DNA of 64,000 nt, taken from Streptomyces sp. NBC_00425 (GTDB lineage: Bacteria > Actinomycetota > Actinomycetes > Streptomycetales > Streptomycetaceae). Location: contig NZ_CP107928.1 in the NCBI RefSeq assembly GCF_036030735.1, positions 868,001 to 932,000 on the forward strand. The letters run 5' to 3'. Under the pieces are notes generated by a model. The model was not told the DNA's origin and did not search any database. It was given only the letters and a program-made list of their open reading frames with translations. Below, one piece after another: positions 16,401-22,947 of this stretch. The translations under genes were made by a program, and so were the position numbers. How positions within the stretch are numbered: the stretch's first letter is position 1; every line of letters begins with the position of its first letter.

Positions 16401-19322
16401 GGGGAGCAGGGACTCCGCCCGGGCACGCTCGGCGGCCGTCGCGGTCCGCGCGCCTTCGGGCAACTGCCCGAGGTCCTCGGTCTCCAGCCGGACGTCATCG
16501 GCCTCGTCGACCGTCTGGACGGGTTCGCCGTCCGCGCTTCCCACCAGCCGGGTGCGCAGCGAGGCGTGGCGCCGCACCAGGGCCCGCAGGGCGTGGTGCA
16601 GGGCCGTCAGGTCGAGGACGCCGGTCAGCGTCACGGCCAGGGGGACGTTGTAGAGGGCGCTGCCGGGGTCGAGCCGGTCGAGGAACCACAGGCGCCGCTG
16701 GGCGAAGGACAGCGGCTGGGGTCCCGGGCCGGCGGGGACCAGGAGCGGGGCGACGCGCAGCGAACGGGCCGCCGCGGCGCGCCGCGCGAACGCCGACACC
16801 GAGGACGCCTCGAACATGTCCCGGATGCCGAGTTCGGTGCCGAGTCCGGCGGCGACGCGGGTGACCGCCTGGGCCGCGAGCAGCGAGTTCCCGCCGAGGG
16901 CGAAGAAGTCGTCGTGCGCGGAGATCTCCGCCGTCCCCAGCAGCTCCGACCAGACCCTGGCGACCAGTTTCTCGGTCGCCCCGCGCGGCGCGACACCGGT
17001 CCCGGACCGGACGCCGTGCCGCTCGTCCGGCTCGGGGAGGGCTCGCAGGTCCGCCTTGCCGTTGGGAGTGACCGGCAGTTCGTCGAGGGGCACGTACCAG
17101 GTCGGGACCATGGCCGCGGGAAGCCGCTCGGCGAGGAACGACCGCAGGAGGCGGGGCTCGGCCCGTGCCCCGTCCGCCATGACCACGTAGGCGGCCGGCG
17201 CACGCCGCTCGCCCTCCCCCTTGACGGCCACGACCGCCTCGCGCACGCCGGGACACGTGCGGAGCACGCCGGCGATCTCGTCCGGCTCGATGCGGACGCC
17301 ACGGAGCTTCACCTGGGAGTCGGCGCGACCGAGGTAGTCGAGGACGCCGTCCGCTCGCCAGCGGACGATGTCCCCGGTGCGGTAGAGGCGTTCGCCCTTC
17401 CCGAACGGGCTCGGCACGAAGCGCTCCGCGGTCAGGCCGGGCCGTCCGACGTATCCGCGGGCCAGGCCCGGACCGCCGATGTGGAGCTCACCGGGCACGC
17501 CGACGCCGGCGTGGGCGCCATGGGCGTCGAGGACGTACAGGTCGGTTCCGGCGATCGGCCGGCCGATCGGGACCCGGGCGTCGGCGCGCGGGGCGCCCAC
17601 GTCGTGGCAGCTCGCGATGGTGGTGCCCTCGGTGGGGCCGTAGGCGTTCACCAGCCGGACGCCCTCGGCCGCGTCCCGTACCGCCCGCACCCTCCGCCCG
17701 TCCGCGGCCTCGCCGCCGAAGAAGAGCGTGCGCAGCGGCCGGAACATCGCCGGGTCCGCGTCGGCGCACTTGTGGAACAGGGCGGTGGTGAGCAGCATCG
17801 AGGTGATGCCGTCGGCCTCGATGCGCCGGCGGAGCGCCGGGGGCGAGAGGACGTCGTCCTTGGGGACGCCGACCAGCCGCGCGCCGTTCAGCAGAGCCCC
17901 CCAGATCTCGAAGGTGGCCGCGTCGAACGAGGTGTTGGCGACCTGGCCCACCACGTCGGAGGAGTCCCAGCCGAGGTAGTCGGTGTCGCGGACCAGCCGC
18001 ACGATCCCGCGGTGGGTGATGGCGACGCCCTTGGGCAGGCCGGTCGAGCCCGAGGTGTAGAGCACACAGGCCTGTTGGTCGGGATGCGGCGGCGCGAGCT
18101 CCGCCGGTCCGGCGGACTCGGCGGCCAGTTCGCCGACCGGTACCACGGGGACCTCGCCCGCGAAGGAGAGGTCCCGGTCGGCGATCACCAGGCACGCACC
18201 GCTGTCCGTCACCATGTGGGCCAGCCGCGCGTCGGGATGGCCCGGGTCGAGCGGTACGTACGCGGCGCCGGCCAGCAGCACCGCGAGCATCGCGACGACC
18301 AGCGAGGCCGACGGCTCCATGGCGAGTCCTACGGCGCTCTCCGCCCGTACGCCGCGTGCGGCCAGGGCTCCCGCCATGCGCTCCGCCCGGGCCTGGAGCT
18401 CGCCGTAGGTCAGGGTCGCGTCCCAGAACTCCGACGCCACGGCGTCGGGGGCGGTCCGGCACCGGTCGCGCAGGGCCTCGACCACGCTGACGGCGGCCGT
18501 CCGTGCCGGTTCCGTCCCCCACGACGTGAGCAGCGCCCGCTCCTCGGCGGTCGTGTGCACGAGTCGGTACAGCGGCGAGGCGGGTGCGTCGAGGGCCGAC
18601 TCCAGCAGGGCCGTGAAGTGGTCTGCGAACCGTTGCGCCGTCGCCCGGTCGACGAGGACGGTGTCGTACTCGATCGTGCCGCGCAGGGTGTCGCCGGGTG
18701 ACGCGCCGTCCCAGAACAGGGCGAGGTCGGGGGTGGGGGTGGGGGCGAGGTCGCCGGTGGCGGTGGCCGTGGGGTCGGACGTGGGGGCGGTGGGATCGGG
18801 CGACGCGGACCGGACGGGGACGGGGACGGGGACGGGGACGGGGGATTGTGCGGGGCGCCCGTCCCGCATCGCCGTCATCAGCCGGAACGGCGCCGCCCGG
18901 ATGGAGTCGTCGTGCTCGTGCGGGCGCTCGGCGAGGTCCCGGAGGCCGTCCCGGACCTCCGCCAGGAACTCCCCGAAGGTCCGTGTGTCCTCCCGACGGG
19001 AGCGCAGCGCCCGCGGGTCCTGCGGGTCGGGCCCGACCGCGACACCGACGCAGACGTCGGCCGCTCCCGCGCGACGGCCGGCCAGCAGGGTGAACACGGC
19101 CGTCAGCGTGGTGAACCGGTCGGTGTCGTGGGCGGCGGCGATCCGGTCCAGGCGCCGTGCGACCGAGGCGGCGGGTGTGACCGTCACCGCGTCACGCGGT
19201 GCGCGGCGCACAGAGGACCGCAGGCGGTCGGCGGGGATTGCGGGCGACGAGGGTGACGAGGGTGACGAAGGCGACGAGGGCGCTTCGCCGGACCGGTACC
19301 GCTCGTGTGCGATGTCCGCCAC
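13485..19322 (-). CDS. two-module NRPS: truncated C-A-T-C-A-T
   Basis: A 1945-residue NRPS counted from the GTG at 19322, which has AAGGAG nine bases upstream. An ATG at 19349 is possible but has no clear ribosome site. Residues about 50-250 match only the C-terminal half of a C domain (no HHxxxDG) and are interrupted by Ser/Pro and Val/Pro runs. A1 (about 280-775) has YTSGSTGLPKG and a code close to DAFLFGATI, nearest to published Val/Ile codes but not conclusive. T1 Ser is 813. An intact C domain has HHAVCDG (1002-1008). A2 (about 1310-1800) has YTSGTTGAPKG and a code near DVELVGAIT that I cannot assign. T2 Ser is 1874. A basic tail ends the protein and may dock the hybrid synthase. The missing N-terminal lobe suggests this is the initiating subunit. 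Confidence 0.93.
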   Translation of the reverse strand: MADIAHERYRSGEAPSSPSSPSSPSSPAIPADRLRSSVRRAPRDAVTVTPAASVARRLDRIAAAHDTDRFTTLTAVFTLLAGRRAGAADVCVGVAVGPDPQDPRALRSRREDTRTFGEFLAEVRDGLRDLAERPHEHDDSIRAAPFRLMTAMRDGRPAQSPVPVPVPVPVRSASPDPTAPTSDPTATATGDLAPTPTPDLALFWDGASPGDTLRGTIEYDTVLVDRATAQRFADHFTALLESALDAPASPLYRLVHTTAEERALLTSWGTEPARTAAVSVVEALRDRCRTAPDAVASEFWDATLTYGELQARAERMAGALAARGVRAESAVGLAMEPSASLVVAMLAVLLAGAAYVPLDPGHPDARLAHMVTDSGACLVIADRDLSFAGEVPVVPVGELAAESAGPAELAPPHPDQQACVLYTSGSTGLPKGVAITHRGIVRLVRDTDYLGWDSSDVVGQVANTSFDAATFEIWGALLNGARLVGVPKDDVLSPPALRRRIEADGITSMLLTTALFHKCADADPAMFRPLRTLFFGGEAADGRRVRAVRDAAEGVRLVNAYGPTEGTTIASCHDVGAPRADARVPIGRPIAGTDLYVLDAHGAHAGVGVPGELHIGGPGLARGYVGRPGLTAERFVPSPFGKGERLYRTGDIVRWRADGVLDYLGRADSQVKLRGVRIEPDEIAGVLRTCPGVREAVVAVKGEGERRAPAAYVVMADGARAEPRLLRSFLAERLPAAMVPTWYVPLDELPVTPNGKADLRALPEPDERHGVRSGTGVAPRGATEKLVARVWSELLGTAEISAHDDFFALGGNSLLAAQAVTRVAAGLGTELGIRDMFEASSVSAFARRAAAARSLRVAPLLVPAGPGPQPLSFAQRRLWFLDRLDPGSALYNVPLAVTLTGVLDLTALHHALRALVRRHASLRTRLVGSADGEPVQTVDEADDVRLETEDLGQLPEGARTATAAERARAESLLPFDLSEGPLVRFRLLRLHERRSVLLVTMHHAVCDGWSVGVLLRDLVSLYRAGLDGAAEPPSALPVQYPDYAVWQRALLDRPDQDGRLGYWADCLAGAPPLLDLPTDRPRPASPRHVGDTVPVLLSGELTARLGEVGRRFGATRFMTLLAVFTLLLGRYAGVRDVSVGTPVSGRTRPELEDMIGFFVNTLVLRSRWDEEQTFAEFLAVVREGALSAFEHQDVPFEQVVEAVRPPRDPSWTPLFQVMMAMQNVPGDTALAPGLSMTVDESVSPVAKFDLTLVWEESSLESGALRGAIEYDVDLFDRATVERFAGHLTALLESALAAPEARLDELSLLGAAELEALAAGAGATSGADADTLVRLLDESCARWGEHTAVSQDGRSLTYAELAAGADRICAHLRAHGVRPGSAVVVRMERGPLWPAALIGVMKAGAAYVPVDVAAPQERLEQVFADSRAVLVLGSAATGRPASGDLPFIAADDALRADGPVPDGAPGVTSPAATAYVLYTSGTTGAPKGVCVSQGNLAHTLRAVADRYGLCPDDRVLQFASTAFDVAAEELFATLIRGGRVVLLPAGPVPGIAELTELARRERLSVLNLPASYWHEWVAVLDRYPADACPALRLVVVGSERVDAGRLAQWRATTPASVRWLNAYGPTETTITATLHEPGPGESCDATTVPIGRPLAGVRAYVLDERLRPVPPGVHGDLHLAGPGVALGYLGDPGRTAAAFLPDPWGPPGERMYATGDRVRAAADGTLEFLGRDDTQVKLRGFRIELGEIEAALTAHPHVMDAAAVLREDVPGRPLLVGYAALSGVVTAAELREHLERKLPEYMVPASIVLLDALPRGERGKTDRRALPPPARAGETPARAPLNGATERLVADVWSEVLAVEQVGAEDNFFEAGGHSLLLLRVQARLTERLGRQIPVVDLFTYPTVRSLARHLADEGRGPFATGDAGRRRAAARKARSRAQAPRRTAR

Positions 19323-19407
19323 GTCGGGCTTCTCCTTCAAAAGGGGCATGGCTCACTGGGGGGCGGAGCCGGGGACGCGGATCCGGCCTGTTCGCCGGAC
19401 GGGATTC

Positions 19408-20703
19408 TCAGGAGGAGCTGACCGGGCTCGGCTGCGCCGGCCCGTCCACCTGCTCGGGCAGCTGCCGCATCGCGCGCACCGGGGACAGGAGTACGACCAG
19501 GGAGGGCAGGAACAGTCCGACCGCGGACACGACGACCGTCTCGCGCAGGCCCCAGGAAGTGGCCAGGGCACCGCCCATGAGGGAGCCCAGTGACAGGGTT
19601 CCCCACGAGAGAGAGCGCACGGTCGCGTTCACCCGGCCCTGCAGATGCTCGGGGGTGATCGACTGACGGAAGCTGATCACGGTCACATCCCACACGGGGA
19701 TGCCGAAGAACCCGATGAAGGTGGCGGCTCCGGCCAGCACGGCCGAACCCAGGGAGTCCCCGTGCACGGTGGCGAGCAGGAGAAAACCGACGCCGGGCAG
19801 GGCCACGGCGGCCGCCAGGGTCGGGCCGACGCCCAGCAGGGCGTTCAGCCGTTCGGACAGCAGGGCGCCGACCAGCCCGCCGACGCTGCCGACGGCGACG
19901 ATCAGTCCCACCGCCGTCGAGGCGAGTCCCACCTCTCGGACGAGGTAGAGGAAGTAGACGGCCATGATCGAGCTGAAGAACAGGCTGAGGAAGAAGACCG
20001 CGACCGTGCACCAGCGGAGCAGGGGGCTGCGGCCGACCACGGCGAACCCCTCGCGGAGCGAGGCCCCGACCGACTGCTTGCCCTCGGACTCCCCCGCTGC
20101 CTTGGGTGCGGCGTCCGCGGGCAGTCTGATCAGGGCGAGAGCCGAGATCAGATAGCTGACGGCGTCGATGGCGATCACCGCGGGAGCGCTCATCACGCCG
20201 ATCAGTCCACCGGCGATGCCCGGGCCCGCGACCTCGGCGGTCGAGGCGGACGCCTGCAGCTTGCCGTTGGCCTCCATCAGCCGCTCCCGACCGACCAGTC
20301 CTGGGAGATAGGACATGTAGGCGATCTCGAAGAAGACGGTCATCACGCCTACGAGGAAGGTGACGACGAGGAGCTGGGTGACCGTCAGCACGTCGAGCGA
20401 GTAGGCCACGGGGACCCAGGCGAGCGCGGCGAACCTGATCGCGTTCGCCGTGATCAGGATGGGCCGCCGGGCCCGGCGGTCCACCAGGACACCGACGAAG
20501 AGTCCGAAGAGCAGGAAGGGAAGCGTCTCGAGGGCGCTCAGCAGACCGGCTTCCATCGGCGACGCGTGCAGGACCACGACCGCGGTGAGGGGCAGGGCCA
20601 CATAGGTGATCTGTGTGCCCAGGAACGAGATCGACTGGCTCGACCAGAACACGGCGAACGCCCTGTTCTGGAAAAGGGAGCCGGGCGGATGCGGTGTCTG
20701 CAC
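19408..20703 (-). CDS. MFS exporter, EntS/MFS_3-like
   Basis: A 431-residue membrane protein with about 12 hydrophobic segments and a major-facilitator motif A-like loop (FVGVLVDRRARRP). The overall wording resembles the MFS_3/EntS group, which exports siderophores and other NRPS products. It starts with GTG preceded by GGAGG six bases upstream. It lies between the mbtH-like gene and the first NRPS gene on the same strand, so export of, or self-protection from, the cluster product is the natural reading. Substrate is inferred from position only. Confidence 0.88.
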   Translation of the reverse strand: MQTPHPPGSLFQNRAFAVFWSSQSISFLGTQITYVALPLTAVVVLHASPMEAGLLSALETLPFLLFGLFVGVLVDRRARRPILITANAIRFAALAWVPVAYSLDVLTVTQLLVVTFLVGVMTVFFEIAYMSYLPGLVGRERLMEANGKLQASASTAEVAGPGIAGGLIGVMSAPAVIAIDAVSYLISALALIRLPADAAPKAAGESEGKQSVGASLREGFAVVGRSPLLRWCTVAVFFLSLFFSSIMAVYFLYLVREVGLASTAVGLIVAVGSVGGLVGALLSERLNALLGVGPTLAAAVALPGVGFLLLATVHGDSLGSAVLAGAATFIGFFGIPVWDVTVISFRQSITPEHLQGRVNATVRSLSWGTLSLGSLMGGALATSWGLRETVVVSAVGLFLPSLVVLLSPVRAMRQLPEQVDGPAQPSPVSSS

Positions 20704-20792
20704 GGCATGCCTCCGGTTTCGGCGGGAGTGGGATGGGAGGGGGAAAGGAGGAGGGGGCGGTGTGAGCGCCGGCCTTCACGCCGCGGAAGCCG

Positions 20793-20999
20793 TCACTCCA
20801 TGGAGAAGCGCAGGCTCAGCGGCCTCATGTCCGTCCAGTGCGTGTCGACGTAGGCGGTGCATGACGACCGGTCCGCCGGGCCGTGGACGACGGTCCATCC
20901 TGCGGGCACCGCGCAGTGGGCCGGCCAGAGCGCGTGCTGCCCTTCGCCGTTCACCACCACGAGCAGAGCGCTCCGGGGATCGTCCAACGCATTCACCAT
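20793..20999 (-). CDS. MbtH-like protein
   Basis: A 68-residue MbtH-family protein, a small partner that binds NRPS adenylation domains and supports their folding and activity. The family signature is clear: VVVNGEGQHALWP, VPAGW and THWTDMRPLSLR. The start has GAGGAG eight bases upstream. As the first gene of the minus-strand cluster it probably serves the four A domains encoded downstream. The N-terminus (MVNALDDPRS) is shorter in acidic residues than usual, but the two Trp residues of the core are kept. Confidence 0.95.
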   Translation of the reverse strand: MVNALDDPRSALLVVVNGEGQHALWPAHCAVPAGWTVVHGPADRSSCTAYVDTHWTDMRPLSLRFSME

Positions 21000-21110
21000 C
21001 GGTTCACTCCTCGGGTTGCCCGATCGTTCCAGCGGCGCACCATCGCGGACCGCCTTGCGGGCTTCACGTTGTCACGTTGATGACATCACCTTTCCATAGT
21101 GATCAGAATT

Positions 21111-21130
21111 TTGGCAACTACTTGTCAAAC
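21111..21130. promoter_or_regulatory. tandem TTGNCAA element, candidate operator
   Basis: Two copies of TTGNCAA (TTGGCAA at 21111 and TTGTCAA at 21122) spaced 11 bases apart; together they form an imperfect palindrome. The second copy covers the predicted -35 box of the small peptide gene, and the element lies 112 bases from the divergent mbtH-like gene. Related copies occur in front of the XRE regulator gene. It is a candidate binding site for that regulator; binding is inferred. Confidence 0.5.
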
Positions 21131-21151
21131 GCTGTGCCTGAACGCTAGCGT
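21122..21151 (+). promoter_or_regulatory. candidate promoter of the small peptide gene
   Basis: TTGTCA at 21122-21127 and TAGCGT at 21146-21151 are separated by 18 bases, fitting a vegetative-type promoter that would give a leader of about 60 bases before the ATG at 21221. The -35 box overlaps one TTGNCAA copy. Confidence 0.4.
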
Positions 21152-21220
21152 GACGTCACGTCCGGCTCGGACACCACAGCTGCAACACTCTCTCCAAGCC
21201 TTACGAGGGGATCTCCTGAC

Positions 21221-21370
21221 ATGCGATGTTTGCACCGACTCGGCGCCGTTCTCGGTCTGATCGCGGTCGTCTTCGTCATCGGTTACGGCAGTGCCGCGAC
21301 AGAGACGACCGACTCGACCGGGACGGCTTCGATGGCAGGCCCCGGAACACCGAGGATCGACTGGCCGTAA
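21221..21370 (+). CDS. small exported-type peptide, candidate signal peptide precursor
   Basis: A 49-codon gene with GAGGGG ten bases before its ATG. The peptide begins MRCLHR, continues with about 19 hydrophobic residues (LGAVLGLIAVVFVIGYGSA), then has a polar tail (TETTDSTGTASMAG) ending in PGTPRIDWP. This is the layout of a Sec-type precursor with a short secreted tail. It lies directly upstream of, and co-directional with, an XRE-TPR regulator gene and divergent from the NRPS cluster. In RRNPP systems such a precursor is exported, trimmed and re-imported to bind the TPR regulator; that role is inferred here. No homologue is recognised by eye, and the ORF is short, so expression needs proof. 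Confidence 0.6.
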   Translation: MRCLHRLGAVLGLIAVVFVIGYGSAATETTDSTGTASMAGPGTPRIDWP

Positions 21371-21409
21371 CCGCCGGCCCCATCGGAGTCCCGCGACGGA
21401 TGCCGGAGC

Positions 21410-21470
21410 GTTGCCAACCTGACCCGAGATTCATTACCAAAAATTGACAACCGCCCTGGCAACTGCCAAA
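21410..21470. promoter_or_regulatory. TTGNCAA-type sites and candidate promoter before the XRE regulator gene
   Basis: GTTGCCAA (21410-21417) is the exact reverse complement of the TTGGCAAC copy at 21111. TTGACAA lies at 21444-21450, and TGGCA-AC-TGCCA (21457-21468) is a perfect inverted repeat. TTGACA (21444-21449) with a weak CAAACT 17 bases later could be the -35/-10 pair of the regulator gene. The shared elements suggest autoregulation. Confidence 0.45.
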
Positions 21471-21483
21471 CTGTCGGTGACAT

Positions 21484-21524
21484 GGGGGTGGGGGAAGCCG
21501 CGATCAATGGCTTCCCCCACCCCC
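21484..21524 (+). terminator. perfect 16-bp stem-loop between peptide and regulator genes
   Basis: The arms gggggtgggggaagcc (21484-21499) and its exact reverse complement (21509-21524) enclose a 9-base loop. It lies 114 bases after the peptide stop and 27 bases before the regulator GTG. No U-run follows, which is common for actinobacterial terminators. It could end the peptide transcript, act as an attenuator in the regulator leader, or stabilise the mRNA. Confidence 0.6.
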
Positions 21525-21551
21525 GTATACGTGGCAAGGAAGGGTTGAGCC

Positions 21552-22808
21552 GTGGTCGATCGGTCGGACTTCGGTAAGCGACTGCGAACGCTCAGGCAGG
21601 AACGCGGCATGTCTCAGGCGCAGTTGGCCGGCGACGAGATGTCCGCCGGTTACCTCTCCCGCCTGGAGTCCGGTGCGCGGCCGCCCACGCCCAAGATCGT
21701 CGCCTATCTCGCCGAACGGCTCGACGTGCCCTCGTCCGCCTTCGACGCCCCGCCGGTCGCGGACGAGGCACCGGTCGCGGACCTGGTCAGAGCGGTCACC
21801 GCGACACCCGACGGCGACGGCCGGGTCGACGAACTGCTGGAGCGTCTGACGCGCCACCAGGCCGATCTGTCCTTGCCGTTGCGGTGGATGGCCCTGTGGT
21901 CCCTGGCCGGGATCCGGTCGGAGGGAGCCACGCACGAGGCTCAACTGCCCCTGGGCCAGGAACTGCTCCGGACCGCCGAGGAGAGCGGCATCCCCGAACT
22001 GCGGGTCCGCTCCCTGGTACTGGTCTCCCGCGTCCACCGCTCGCTCGGTGACATGAAGGCGGCCAACGCCTGTGCCGACGACGCCTATTCCACCGCGATC
22101 GAGCATGACGTTCCGCGAGCCGACACGGTCCGCGCGCTCATGATGCTGATCTCCACGGAGGCCGAGGCGAGCCAGCTGCACGACGCGCTGAGGTACGTGG
22201 CGGATCTGGAGGTGCTCTCGAAGGACACCACGCGGACCATGCGGGTCGAAGCCCTGTGGACCGCGGCCAGCGTGTACGTCCGGCAGGGGAACCACGCGGC
22301 CGCGGCGGCCCGGCTCGCCGAGGCGCTGGCACTGAGCAGCAGCGCCGACGACCTCCGGCTGTGGATGCGGCTGCGCTTCGCCGCCGCGTCCCTCTACCTG
22401 CAGATGCACCCCTGCCGGCTCTCCGACGCACAGCAGATCCTCAAGGAGGTCGAGCCCGCTCTCGCCCTGGTGGGGGACGCCGGTCAGCACCTGGAGTTCC
22501 GCACGATCCGCGCCCATGCGCACTTCCAGGCGGGGGAGCTCGACGCCGCACGCGCCCTGTGCGAGGAGATCCGCCCCGACGTGAAGCAGCTCGAGTTCCG
22601 CGACATGATCCGGTTCGAGGTGCTGGTCCATCTGCTCGACATCATCTCCGGGCAGGTGGAGGCCGGGGTGCGCGCCATCGAGGCGCTGGCCGGCAAGGCG
22701 CACGAGGCGTCCAACATGGATCTCGCCGCAGAGATCTGGAAGAACCTCGCGGAAACCCTGGCCTTCGTCCAGTCGGCGAAGTCCGGGCCCGGGGCAGTCG
22801 ATTCATAG
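21552..22808 (+). CDS. XRE-type HTH regulator with C-terminal TPR-like repeats (RRNPP-like)
   Basis: A 418-residue cytoplasmic regulator. Residues about 7-62 form an XRE/Cro-type helix-turn-helix (FGKRLRTLRQERGMSQAQLA, then GYLSRLESGARPP). The remaining 350 residues are alpha-helical with repeated Ala/Leu-rich helix pairs of TPR type. This domain order is that of RRNPP regulators, whose TPR part binds a short peptide, although many actinobacterial XRE-TPR proteins have no known ligand. It starts with GTG, with AGGAAGGG seven bases upstream. It faces away from the NRPS operon with only the small peptide gene between, so it is the best candidate for a cluster-situated regulator. Ligand and targets are inferred. 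Confidence 0.85.
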   Translation: MVDRSDFGKRLRTLRQERGMSQAQLAGDEMSAGYLSRLESGARPPTPKIVAYLAERLDVPSSAFDAPPVADEAPVADLVRAVTATPDGDGRVDELLERLTRHQADLSLPLRWMALWSLAGIRSEGATHEAQLPLGQELLRTAEESGIPELRVRSLVLVSRVHRSLGDMKAANACADDAYSTAIEHDVPRADTVRALMMLISTEAEASQLHDALRYVADLEVLSKDTTRTMRVEALWTAASVYVRQGNHAAAAARLAEALALSSSADDLRLWMRLRFAAASLYLQMHPCRLSDAQQILKEVEPALALVGDAGQHLEFRTIRAHAHFQAGELDAARALCEEIRPDVKQLEFRDMIRFEVLVHLLDIISGQVEAGVRAIEALAGKAHEASNMDLAAEIWKNLAETLAFVQSAKSGPGAVDS

Positions 22809-22947
22809 CCCCCCACCACACGGCCCCGCACGGTCCCCGCGCTCGCCGTCCTCGCCTCGCGTTCACCGCGCGGCGGGACGGGCATGCGCCAGGGGCGTCA
22901 CCGGCGGAGGTCAGGGGTGGGTTCATTCCTGAGCTGGAGGAAGCACA

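Noticed and set aside
20999..21221. Iron-box (IdeR/DmdR-type) operator in front of the cluster, looked for because of the siderophore-like exporter
   Set aside because: No TTAGGTTAGG-like palindrome is present between the mbtH-like and peptide genes, so iron control is not supported.
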